Of a stretch of DNA of 64,000 bases, positions 55,988-63,407 are shown in pieces. Source of the stretch: Bradyrhizobium prioriisuperbiae. GTDB lineage: Bacteria > Pseudomonadota > Alphaproteobacteria > Rhizobiales > Xanthobacteraceae. The notes beneath the pieces were generated by a model. That model was not told where the DNA came from and ran no database searches. It saw only the letters and a program-made list of their open reading frames with translations. How positions within the stretch are numbered: the first letter of the stretch is position 1; each line of letters opens with the position of its first letter. The stretch is taken from NCBI RefSeq assembly GCF_032397745.1, contig NZ_CP135921.1, forward strand, positions 7,738,501 to 7,802,500, read 5' to 3'. A program made the position numbers and the translations under genes.

Positions 55988-56560
55988 ATGTCTTACAATG
56001 CTTCGATAGCAGTGTTCTGCGGAGGAAGGCCCGGAGTTGACCCCTCCTTCTCGGTTGCGGCCGCCGAGCTCGGGCGAGGAATAGCAAAATTGGGCTTCCG
56101 CCTAGTATACGGGGGTGGTGGCGCTGGCATCATGGGTGCTCTTGCGGAGGCGGCCTTGATGGCCGGGGGCGATGTCGTAGGCGTGATCCCGGAATTCTTT
56201 ATGATGCGCGAGTCGGTGAACAGGCGCTGTACAGAGTTGATCGTGACACCAAACATGCACCTGCGGAAACGCCGCATGTTTGACATCGCGGATGCCTTCG
56301 TCGCAATGCCAGGCGGGTTAGGCACTCTGGATGAGACGTTCGAAATGTTGACGTCGCGTCAGCTAGGTCTTCACGACAAACCAATTCTTATCTGCGACGT
56401 AGCAGGATCGGCAGCTCCTCTGCTTGATGCGATCAGCGATCTAACCCGCATGGGCTTTGTTGCGGCGCCGGAACGCCTTTTCGAGGCGTTCCCATCCATC
56501 GACGCACTGCTTACCCGACTTCCCGCCATTTGGCCCCAAGGGCTGTTGGAGGCGCCCTAA
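55988..56560 (+). CDS. LOG-family nucleoside 5'-monophosphate phosphoribohydrolase
   Basis: This 190-residue protein from ATG 55988 (AGGTGAG upstream; a frame from 55913 is open) has the family motifs SIAVFCGGRPG at the N-terminus, LVYGGGGAGIMG, and MPGGLGTLDE with the catalytic Glu, preceded by RKRRMFDIAD. LOG enzymes release the base from cytokinin riboside monophosphate or AMP-like nucleotides. No isopentenyltransferase is near. In this cluster it might release a base or sugar phosphate from a nucleotide intermediate, or make a cytokinin; both are guesses. Confidence 0.88.
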   Translation: MSYNASIAVFCGGRPGVDPSFSVAAAELGRGIAKLGFRLVYGGGGAGIMGALAEAALMAGGDVVGVIPEFFMMRESVNRRCTELIVTPNMHLRKRRMFDIADAFVAMPGGLGTLDETFEMLTSRQLGLHDKPILICDVAGSAAPLLDAISDLTRMGFVAAPERLFEAFPSIDALLTRLPAIWPQGLLEAP

Positions 56561-56719
56561 TGCGAATCTTCGCGTAGGCGCTCAAACGCGGCCCCCATAT
56601 ACCAACTCCATTCAGAGCGTTAAGATACGAATCTCGAAGCATCCGGACGAACTTGCATATTTCCCGCTGAATCCGTTCCAAGAAGAAAGCACGCCTGTTA
56701 GCCCGATAGGAGTTAGCAT

Positions 56720-57703
56720 ATGGCAGAATGGCACCTGCTTCAGCTTGGGTCGGCAATGCCGGGACCATACGCAACGGCACTAGATAGAGCCGGTCGGATC
56801 TTATCTGAATTTGTGCCCACGCAGGTAATTCCCCCCTGTAGGGGCGGCCTCCTTCACCAAGCGGGGTCCGCGCGCGCGCGGGCGGCGCTCCTTACGCGGA
56901 CCCTGTCCAGCGGCGCCGTTGCGGTACTTTCCGGCGGATGCGGCTTCAATGGCATGTCACTCGGCGATGCGATGCTCGCTGAAATCCTGCCGCATCTTCC
57001 GCAGGCTATGACGGGAACCATCGTTGGTGCAGCGGCGCATGCGCATGTATTGAGCGTACTAGCAACGCGTTTTCCAGGGCTGAGGGTCTTGGTTGGGACG
57101 CCAGTTGTGGAGACCATCGGTATGCCTGAGGATAGATCGTCAGCAGAAGCTGCAGCGCAGCAGTTGGTTAAGCTCTACCGAAATGGACCGCCGTTGCGCG
57201 AACTGCTCAAGAGAGCGCCGTGTGTTGCCTCCCACACCTGCAATACAAACGAATTAGAGTCGGGCGAGGCGCAGATTGTTCAAGCAGAGATACTCCGGGC
57301 GGGAAACGCCACCGGCGTGGCGATTGCGGGAAACATCTCCGCACTGAGCTTGCTTTCTGGCGGTCCCGACTGGCCCGAATCGACAGGCGCGATATTGTTT
57401 TTACAAAGCGCCGAAGCACGCCGACGAGATCTCGATCGGGCAATGAGCCGGCTCAAACTTCTCGGCGTTTTGGAACGTGCCGGCGCCATCATTGCTACGG
57501 TTCCGATTGCCGAAATTAGGACTCCGTTGGATCCATCACTCAGTAAGCTCTTTTCCGACGTCATGGAGGGCACGACATGCCCTGTCGTGATTAACGTGTT
57601 CGACGGACCCGGAGTTCAATCGTTGGAACTTGCGCTCGGCCGCCGCGCAATCATTGAAGTCCATCCAAGTCATGGGATCTTGAAATGGGAGGCAGATGGA
57701 TGA
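56720..57703 (+). CDS. Degenerate S66 (LD-carboxypeptidase/MccF-like) protein, predicted pseudoenzyme
   Basis: The 327-residue protein follows the S66 layout: AVLSGGCGFNGMSLGDAMLAEILPHL matches the GGYG...LLPYLD segment, and GAILFLQSAEARRRDLDRAMSRLKLLGVLERAGAI, split over two strands, matches the C-terminal Glu region. The catalytic residues are lost: nucleophile Ser of the GYSD motif is Ala105 (GAAAH), the Glu is Gln in LFLQS, and the His of FGH is Pro in FDGPG. It should therefore bind but not cut. AGGAG precedes the ATG. It is translationally coupled to the intact paralogue at 57700, so the two may form a heterodimer; S66 enzymes are dimers. Confidence 0.75.
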   Translation: MAEWHLLQLGSAMPGPYATALDRAGRILSEFVPTQVIPPCRGGLLHQAGSARARAALLTRTLSSGAVAVLSGGCGFNGMSLGDAMLAEILPHLPQAMTGTIVGAAAHAHVLSVLATRFPGLRVLVGTPVVETIGMPEDRSSAEAAAQQLVKLYRNGPPLRELLKRAPCVASHTCNTNELESGEAQIVQAEILRAGNATGVAIAGNISALSLLSGGPDWPESTGAILFLQSAEARRRDLDRAMSRLKLLGVLERAGAIIATVPIAEIRTPLDPSLSKLFSDVMEGTTCPVVINVFDGPGVQSLELALGRRAIIEVHPSHGILKWEADG

Positions 57704-58797
57704 CGGCGAACTCGGTTTCACTCGAAGTGGCTGGTTCAGGCTTCGATCTTCGGCGCGCACCACACCTGTCGGTCGGAGATACCATCCGGGTTGTCTGTCC
57801 CGGATGGCCGGCGCTAGCACTTATGAGCGAAGCGCGACGCGAGCGCGCGGAAGCCGCGCTCAGGGCTTTGGGCCTCAAGGTTAGTTATGGTAAGAATGCA
57901 TTCGCGCCTGTTGCACACGCCGCCGGCTCGGCGGCTGAACGCGCATCAGACATCAACGACGCTTTCAGAGATCCATCCGTCGCTGGCATCCTGTGCGCGA
58001 TCGGCGGCGTTCATTCGCTCGATCTGCTGCCGCTGCTTGACTACGACTGCATCGCTAGTAATCCAAAAATTTTCATCAGTCATTCAAACAATGCATCTCT
58101 CAACCTCGCGATCCTCGCAAAGGCGCGGCTAATCTCCTTTCAACCGGTGTGCTTCACCAATCACTTTGGTGAATTTCCCGCACCAGCCCCAGAGACACTG
58201 CAGAACTTTCAAATCGCTTGCATGAGCTGTGATCCAATTTATTTGCGACCGGTTGGGACAAGGACTGATGCGCCGTTGCCGTTTCTATTCGACCCGAGCC
58301 ATGATATGGCTGGCCGACCACGAAACCTGTCCGGCGGATGGCGTTGGCTCAGGCACGGTTGTGCGAGCGGCCCTCTTATCGGCGGCCTTCTTTCAACGCT
58401 TGTCGATGTAGCTGATACCGATTGGGCTCCATCTTTCGCGCGAGCAATTCTTTACTGGGACCTCACCCATTACAACGGCAATGTCGTGGCAGCGGATGCT
58501 TACCTTGCGGCGATGGCAAGACGAGGTATCCTTGCGCAGCTCTCAGGTATGATCGTCGGTTATCCGTGCCGGGTGCCTCGCCACGATTCGATGGCCTCAC
58601 TCGATGAAATAGTTGTGAAATGGTGCGCTGAGTTTGACGGGCCTATACTTGTGGATGCCGACTGTGGTCACACCGATCCGACCTGGGTGCTTCCACTCGG
58701 ATCAGATGGCCATCTCGATTCGCGCGCCGATGCGTTCTGGTGCGCCCCGGGCACAATGCCCACGTCCAGCCGGCCAGATCGCTCGCTCGCTAGGTAG
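57700..58797 (+). CDS. S66 family (LD-carboxypeptidase/microcin C immunity MccF-like) protein
   Basis: This 365-residue protein starts at ATG 57700, overlapping the upstream stop (ATGA), with GGGAGG upstream. S66 motifs: VGDTIRVVCPGWP, CAIGGVHSLDLLPLLDYD, ISHSNNASLNLAI with nucleophile Ser129, LYWDLTHYNG in the Glu position (Asp254) and DADCGHTDP with His324. The Glu to Asp change is unusual. Family members cut murein tetrapeptide or, in MccF, aminoacyl-nucleotide amide bonds as self-immunity. In this cluster it may process a peptide or nucleotide conjugate or protect the producer. No signal peptide is seen, so it is cytoplasmic. FAAL follows 7 bases later. Confidence 0.85.
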   Translation: MTANSVSLEVAGSGFDLRRAPHLSVGDTIRVVCPGWPALALMSEARRERAEAALRALGLKVSYGKNAFAPVAHAAGSAAERASDINDAFRDPSVAGILCAIGGVHSLDLLPLLDYDCIASNPKIFISHSNNASLNLAILAKARLISFQPVCFTNHFGEFPAPAPETLQNFQIACMSCDPIYLRPVGTRTDAPLPFLFDPSHDMAGRPRNLSGGWRWLRHGCASGPLIGGLLSTLVDVADTDWAPSFARAILYWDLTHYNGNVVAADAYLAAMARRGILAQLSGMIVGYPCRVPRHDSMASLDEIVVKWCAEFDGPILVDADCGHTDPTWVLPLGSDGHLDSRADAFWCAPGTMPTSSRPDRSLAR

Positions 58798-58804
58798 CTG
58801 TTCA

Positions 58805-60556
58805 ATGGACACGTTGACGGACATGATCGACTTTTACGCCGACACCTCCCCTGAGGCGCGAGCTCTCGTCTTTCTCAACAATGGCGAAGAAGTCGAGGCT
58901 TCGCTGACCTACCGCGAATTGCGGACGCGCTCTATGTTTTTAGCCTTGACTATGCGACGTTATGTTTCACGAAATTCACGAGCCGTATTGCTGTTCCCGC
59001 CCGGGCTAGACTTCATCGTGGCGTTCTTCGCGGCCCTTTACGCTGGTATTATTGCTGTTCCTCAGCCGCTGCAGCGACGCCACCTCAAAAAGCTGGAAGC
59101 CGTGATCTGGGATAGCGGCGCGTCCATGGTGATTGGACCAGAGTCAGCGCTAGCCCGGGTCCAACGAGAGTTGCAGATGCAGCGCCCAATGTATTGGATT
59201 CCCTATCCGGCGCCCCCCCCAACACAGGCTTCGGATGATGCTCTTGAGCCCCGCATGCGCTCCGACATTGCTTTGTTGCAATACACGTCGGGTACGACCG
59301 GCGGGTCGAAGGGAGTAATTCTGACGCACGGCAATATCATGGCCAATCAACGCCACATCAGCGACTGCTTCGGTCACCAAGCCGGTCTCGTTGGTGTCAG
59401 TTGGTTGCCTGCTTATCACGATATGGGCTTGATCGGTGGAATCCTGCAGCCGCTATTTAAGGGAGGAGTTGCCGTCCTGATGTCGCCTACCGCATTCTTG
59501 CAAAAGCCGGTGCGGTGGCTAGCTGCCATTTCCAGATTTGAAGCGCATTCTTCGGGCGCCCCGAACTTTGCTTACGATATATGTGTAGACCGCATTTCTC
59601 TGGAGCAGGAAGATTGTATCGATCTCCGTCACTGGCAGGTGGCCTTTGTAGGCGCAGAGTCCGTGCGATCCGAGACGCTCGAGCGCTTCGCGCAACGATT
59701 CGCCCGTCGAGGACTAAGCGGCGGCGCTCTTTACCCCTGCTATGGCCTAGCCGAGGCAACCCTTTTCGTGACCGGCGCGGAAAAAGGGCATGGGCCTACT
59801 ATCAAATCGTTTGATTGGGGAAGCGTTTATGGGCTTCGCAATGAGACAAACGAGAGGGGGGAGCGACCGCTCAGATTGACCAGTTCAGGTCGTATCACCA
59901 GTCACGTCCATGTCACCATAATTGATCCGTCTTCTCGTTGTGTTCTTCCAGAACGTACGCTCGGGGAGATCAAGGTCGATGGCCCTAGCGTATCGCCTGG
60001 GTATTGGAGTGCAGATGCAGACAGCGGAAGAAACGCATATCCTCACATAGATGGGGCTCTACCTCGCACGGTTCTAACGAAGGATCTTGGTTTCGTCTGC
60101 GACGGAGAATTATTCGTAGTCGGACGCAGCGATGACGCCATCGTCTTTGACGGCCGCAATTTCTATCCGCAGGATTTCGAGGTAGCGTTGTCGGCGTTCG
60201 ACGAACTATTAAACCAGAGCCGGGCTATCGTATTTGCCACCCTGTTGACTGGGCGTCCAGAACTGGTACTTGCCGTAGAGCTAAACGCTCATTGCAACTC
60301 TGAGCCTGCTCGGCTGAGCGACATCATCTTCGACGTTCGCCAAGCCTTTGCAGACGAAATGAACGTCATATTAAGCGGCGTTCAGGTGCTTCCCAAGGCA
60401 GCGCTGCCGATGACGTCCAGTGGCAAAGTTAAAAAGCTCGAGTATCGGCGGCTTTTCGAGATGAATGCCTGCAATCCGCTTGCAGAATGGGTCTCGCGTG
60501 GTTTGCGAAATAAACTTGATCAAGGCTCTGGAGTCAATGCGCCCGCGCATCCCTAA
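58805..60556 (+). CDS. Fatty acyl-AMP ligase (FAAL)
   Basis: The protein has 583 residues from ATG 58805 (AGGTAGC upstream). It shows the FAAL opening LTDMIDFYAD...RALVFLNNGEEVEASLTYREL, the P-loop QYTSGTTGGSKGV (159-171), the family hallmark WLPAYHDMGLIGGILQPLF (200-218) and SGAPNFAYDIC. The C-terminal hinge is GRSDDAIVFDGRNFYPQD and the end PMTSSGKVKKLEYRR. FAALs make acyl-AMP and load carrier proteins instead of CoA. The nearest partner is the carrier at 50593. It sits in a tight run with the S66 gene and P450. Confidence 0.93.
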   Translation: MDTLTDMIDFYADTSPEARALVFLNNGEEVEASLTYRELRTRSMFLALTMRRYVSRNSRAVLLFPPGLDFIVAFFAALYAGIIAVPQPLQRRHLKKLEAVIWDSGASMVIGPESALARVQRELQMQRPMYWIPYPAPPPTQASDDALEPRMRSDIALLQYTSGTTGGSKGVILTHGNIMANQRHISDCFGHQAGLVGVSWLPAYHDMGLIGGILQPLFKGGVAVLMSPTAFLQKPVRWLAAISRFEAHSSGAPNFAYDICVDRISLEQEDCIDLRHWQVAFVGAESVRSETLERFAQRFARRGLSGGALYPCYGLAEATLFVTGAEKGHGPTIKSFDWGSVYGLRNETNERGERPLRLTSSGRITSHVHVTIIDPSSRCVLPERTLGEIKVDGPSVSPGYWSADADSGRNAYPHIDGALPRTVLTKDLGFVCDGELFVVGRSDDAIVFDGRNFYPQDFEVALSAFDELLNQSRAIVFATLLTGRPELVLAVELNAHCNSEPARLSDIIFDVRQAFADEMNVILSGVQVLPKAALPMTSSGKVKKLEYRRLFEMNACNPLAEWVSRGLRNKLDQGSGVNAPAHP

Positions 60557-60589
60557 TGACTATCGATGCGATTCCGGGCAGGAGCGAGG

Positions 60590-61783
60590 ATGACTCTGTT
60601 CGATAGACATTTCTTGCATGATCCGTACCCAGAGTACGCACTTTTGCGCGACACAAAACCGGTAATGCAGCTAGGTTCGCTCAGCGGAAAGATTTGGTTC
60701 GTGACGCGATACGAGCATGTGCGGGAGGTACTCGAAAGCGACTCTTACGCTGAATACGACCTGCCAGCGATTATAGAGGCCAAGGTTGATCGCACGTCGG
60801 GCCGCGACAACGGTGAACTTGGCAAACGGCTTAGTAACTGGCTTTTCTTTATGTCACCTCCAAAGCATGCGATCATGAAGCGTTCTTTGGCTCCGCTTTA
60901 TGCCTTGAGAAATCTTGATCTCGCGCGGAATGCGGTCTGGTCGTATGCGCGAAGAATAGTGTGCAAGAGCACGCTAGAAGGCCCATGTGACACGATCCGT
61001 CAACTAGCGTCGCCGCTGCCGGTGGTTGCTACATCCACTCTTCTAGGCATATCGATCAACGATCGTGAGCACATCGCAAATCTTGCGTCCCAAGTACTAA
61101 GAGTGTTTGAACCACTTCAGCGCATGAGCATCTATGAAAGCGTTCAGGGCGGCTTAAACGGCCTTGACGTCGCGTTGTCATCACTTTCTCACGCTGAGGA
61201 GAGCCTGCGTACACTGGCCCGCCGAGCGGAGGCTAGCGCTTCACTTGCCAACTTGCCATCCGACGAGCTGCGTGCACTAGTCATAATGTTATTCGCTGCT
61301 GGACAAGACACCATATCCGCATCAATCGGAAACGCTGTATTCACTCTTGCAGCATCTCCCGAGTACTTCCGTTGCCTTCGGAAACACCCTGACATCATAC
61401 CAAATGCAGCGCGGGAGCTAATTCGATTCGATCCTCCAGTGCAAATTGTCGCTAGGGTGGCGAACAGCGATCAGGATCTGGGGGGGGCGTTCATACGAGT
61501 TGGCGAGCGTGTTTGCGTCGCACTCGGATCCGCCAATCGAGACGAGCGTCACGTTCCAGATGCAGGCACTTTGAATCTTGAACGCAGCGGCCTTGCTCAC
61601 GTGTCGTTCGGACTTGCTAGGCACTACTGTCTCGGCGCGCAACTCGCTTTAACGGTCCTTGAGGCCTTTCTTACCGCCCTTGTAGAGTGCGCAAGCAGCA
61701 TCCAGTTTGCCGGACCCTACCGCCGGCGCAGCAGCTACGTGTTCCGCGGGTTTGCAGAACTGCCAATTAAGTTTGCTCCATGA
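60590..61783 (+). CDS. Cytochrome P450
   Basis: This 397-residue monooxygenase starts at ATG 60590 with GGAG five bases upstream (an in-frame ATG at 60566 is less likely). It has the I-helix AGQDT (237-241) with oxygen-activating Asp-Thr, the ExxR pair Glu276 and Arg279, and the heme loop SFGLARHYCLGAQLA with Cys347; the second Gly of FGxG is replaced by Ala. It is a soluble class I bacterial P450 that needs ferredoxin and reductase from elsewhere, as none is encoded nearby. It may hydroxylate a carrier-bound acyl chain. Confidence 0.93.
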   Translation: MTLFDRHFLHDPYPEYALLRDTKPVMQLGSLSGKIWFVTRYEHVREVLESDSYAEYDLPAIIEAKVDRTSGRDNGELGKRLSNWLFFMSPPKHAIMKRSLAPLYALRNLDLARNAVWSYARRIVCKSTLEGPCDTIRQLASPLPVVATSTLLGISINDREHIANLASQVLRVFEPLQRMSIYESVQGGLNGLDVALSSLSHAEESLRTLARRAEASASLANLPSDELRALVIMLFAAGQDTISASIGNAVFTLAASPEYFRCLRKHPDIIPNAARELIRFDPPVQIVARVANSDQDLGGAFIRVGERVCVALGSANRDERHVPDAGTLNLERSGLAHVSFGLARHYCLGAQLALTVLEAFLTALVECASSIQFAGPYRRRSSYVFRGFAELPIKFAP

Positions 61784-61817
61784 AACTGTCGACGTTGTCA
61801 TTCAGCGCGCAACGGTA

Positions 61818-62213
61818 TTATTCCTCCACATGGAGCCCATCTCCATGAACATACCAATCAGCTCGCGATGACCAATGAGCATGTTGCTCGGGAGCAGCGC
61901 CAAGCGGTTCATCGAATCCCCCTGCATGAACGATCGCCTCACGGCCGCTGCGTGTCAGATGCGGCATTGGGCTTCCGCAGTTCTTGCAGAACGCCGTTGC
62001 AAAGCTTCGGGCTTGCGGCAGGTCGAAACGCACAACAGACGCCTCCCCCCGAAGCCATCGAAACGCCGCCGTTTTGACAATTACCTCGCAAGAGTGAGCC
62101 GTCCCTGTTGCTTTCCGGCAACGCGAACAATGGCAGTTTAGGAAGCGATCAAATGGTCCATCAACCTCAAACGCCACCTCTCCACACAGGCAGCTTCCCC
62201 GAAATGTCGGCAT
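61818..62213 (-). CDS. GFA/CENP-V family zinc-binding protein
   Basis: This 131-residue protein has the zinc-binding cysteines of the GFA (glutathione-dependent formaldehyde-activating enzyme-like) family: GSCLCGEVAF, NCHCSRCRKATG and FCKNCGSPM. Length and layout are normal. The reaction of most members is unknown. It is convergent with the P450, 34 bases apart, and marks the end of the cluster. Confidence 0.9.
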   Translation of the reverse strand: MPTFRGSCLCGEVAFEVDGPFDRFLNCHCSRCRKATGTAHSCEVIVKTAAFRWLRGEASVVRFDLPQARSFATAFCKNCGSPMPHLTRSGREAIVHAGGFDEPLGAAPEQHAHWSSRADWYVHGDGLHVEE

Positions 62214-62395
62214 TTTTGTCTCCTCTTCTGGTATTGTCCCCGCAACTCACTATCGAAGGCCGGCTCTTAAGGAAGCGGCGAAACTCTGCTCAAAGCCTTC
62301 CGATACTTCCGTGGATATCAGCCGCGTCATGCCCGACGAACCTGAGCCCAAAACTTCTGCGCAACGAACGCTTCAATGCCACTGAGCGAGCCCAT

Positions 62396-62417
62396 GGACG
62401 CGAAGGATTCGAACCTT
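62396..62417 (-). other. tRNA 3'-end-like fragment (serine type), possible attachment-site relic
   Basis: On the minus strand the sequence reads AAGG-TTCGAAT-CCTT followed by CGCGTCC, like the T arm and acceptor 3' strand of alphaproteobacterial tRNA-Ser beginning GGACGCG. The rest of a tRNA is not present, and the following bases are not GCCA. Such fragments are often left where an integrative element used a tRNA gene. Confidence 0.4.
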
Positions 62418-62850
62418 GGTGAAGCGCTTCACTTTCCCGACAATGCCGAAATTTCTATACGAATTTCAAGATGTTACGATTTTGGAACACTTTAGTGTTG
62501 GACGTTTGGTTGAACACTTTTGGCCTGCTCGTTGTGACGCAGACGCCCAGACCTACCTCTTGTTAGGCACCGTTACCTTCGTTGCTCTAGTTTGTTCGAC
62601 TATTGCCTCCGGCTGCTTGCGGTCGGCGCGAATAGGATCCCACACCCCCAAATCGACAGATGACCTACCTCAACTGCCAGCCATTAAATTCGATCGTGCC
62701 GAGATGAGTAAGCCGCGTCTGAGAGACCAGCAGGCCGACGCCTGGACCCGTGGCGGACTCTGTCTCCGCCAAGCACCCCAATTCTTTCGGTTTTATCAAG
62801 CGGTTTCAATTACTTAATAAACGTCGCGTGTGACGCGTGTGCCGAATTGT

Positions 62851-62867
62851 GTGACGTTTTGTGTCAC
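62851..62867. repeat. Small dyad GTGAC-N7-GTCAC among GTGTGACG repeats
   Basis: GTGAC at 62851-62855 and GTCAC at 62863-62867 form a perfect dyad; GTGTGACG also occurs at 62827-62834 and 62849-62856. It lies about 210 bases before the insertion sequence. It may be a binding site for a regulator or recombinase. Confidence 0.4.
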
Positions 62868-63140
62868 GTTCAGCCCATTTTTGAGCTCTCCCACACGCCG
62901 GTTTTCCACGGATTTCACAACCACAGAAGCGGACGCAGTACGCGCTGAAACGAGCAGTCAGCGCACATGATTCTCAACACCTTCATGCTTCGCAATTTGC
63001 GCGCACCGGCCTCCTCTCAGCACGTCAAGATCTGCGGTCCCGATCTATTCGACTTATCGTCAACTCGATCTGCGGTTGACCTTGCCCCCCGGGCTTAATC
63101 CAGTTTGAAGTTCGCTCTGGCCCATGACAAGGACCAGAGC

Positions 63141-63407
63141 ATGAAGCGCAGCCGTTTTACGGAAGAGCAGATCATCGGGATTTTGAAGGAGCACGAGGCC
63201 GGCGTCTCGGTTGCGGATTTATGCCGCAAGCATGGCGTCAGTGACGCCAGCATCTACAAGTGGAAGGCGAGGTTTGGCGGGATGGAGGTCTCGGAGGCCA
63301 AGCGGCTGAGGATGCTGGAGGATGAGAACACGCGGCTGAAGCGGTTGCTGGCCGACGCCATGCTGGACAATGTGGCCCTGAAGGACCTTTTGGGAAAGAA
63401 GTGGTGA
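63141..63407 (+). CDS. IS407-group transposase OrfA
   Basis: The protein of 88 residues from ATG 63141 (AAGGA upstream) has a helix-turn-helix (RFTEEQIIGILKEHEAGVSV, then DLCRKHGVSDASIYKWKARFGG) and a leucine zipper (RLRMLEDENTRLKRLLADAML). It binds the element ends and pairs with OrfB. The size is exactly typical of the group. Confidence 0.93.
   Translation: MKRSRFTEEQIIGILKEHEAGVSVADLCRKHGVSDASIYKWKARFGGMEVSEAKRLRMLEDENTRLKRLLADAMLDNVALKDLLGKKW

Larger units (their letters stand above)
41956..61783. other. Candidate novel biosynthetic gene cluster
   Basis: Seventeen plus-strand genes and one minus-strand gene with lower GC than the core encode radical SAM enzymes, iron oxygenases, adenylating enzymes, carrier proteins, a KAS-like protein, S66 proteins, a LOG-type enzyme, a P450 and an exporter. 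No modular NRPS or PKS is present. Gene spacing is loose in the first part and tight in the S66, S66, FAAL and P450 part. Confidence 0.75.
62214..63077. other. 864-base region without a supported gene between GFA and the insertion sequence
   Basis: An open frame at 62416-62817 has no ribosome-binding site and no recognisable domain. The stretch contains a tRNA-Ser-like 3' end (62396-62417) and a small dyad near 62851. It looks like island junk close to an insertion site. Confidence 0.45.

Noticed and set aside
56720..56760. Sigma-54-like TGGCAC element
   Set aside because: The TGGCAC at 56725 is inside the coding start of the S66-like gene and no TTGCA follows at the right spacing.
62416..62817. 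133-codon frame between GFA gene and insertion sequence
   Set aside because: No ribosome-binding site, no domain, and composition like random DNA; it starts at the tRNA-like fragment.
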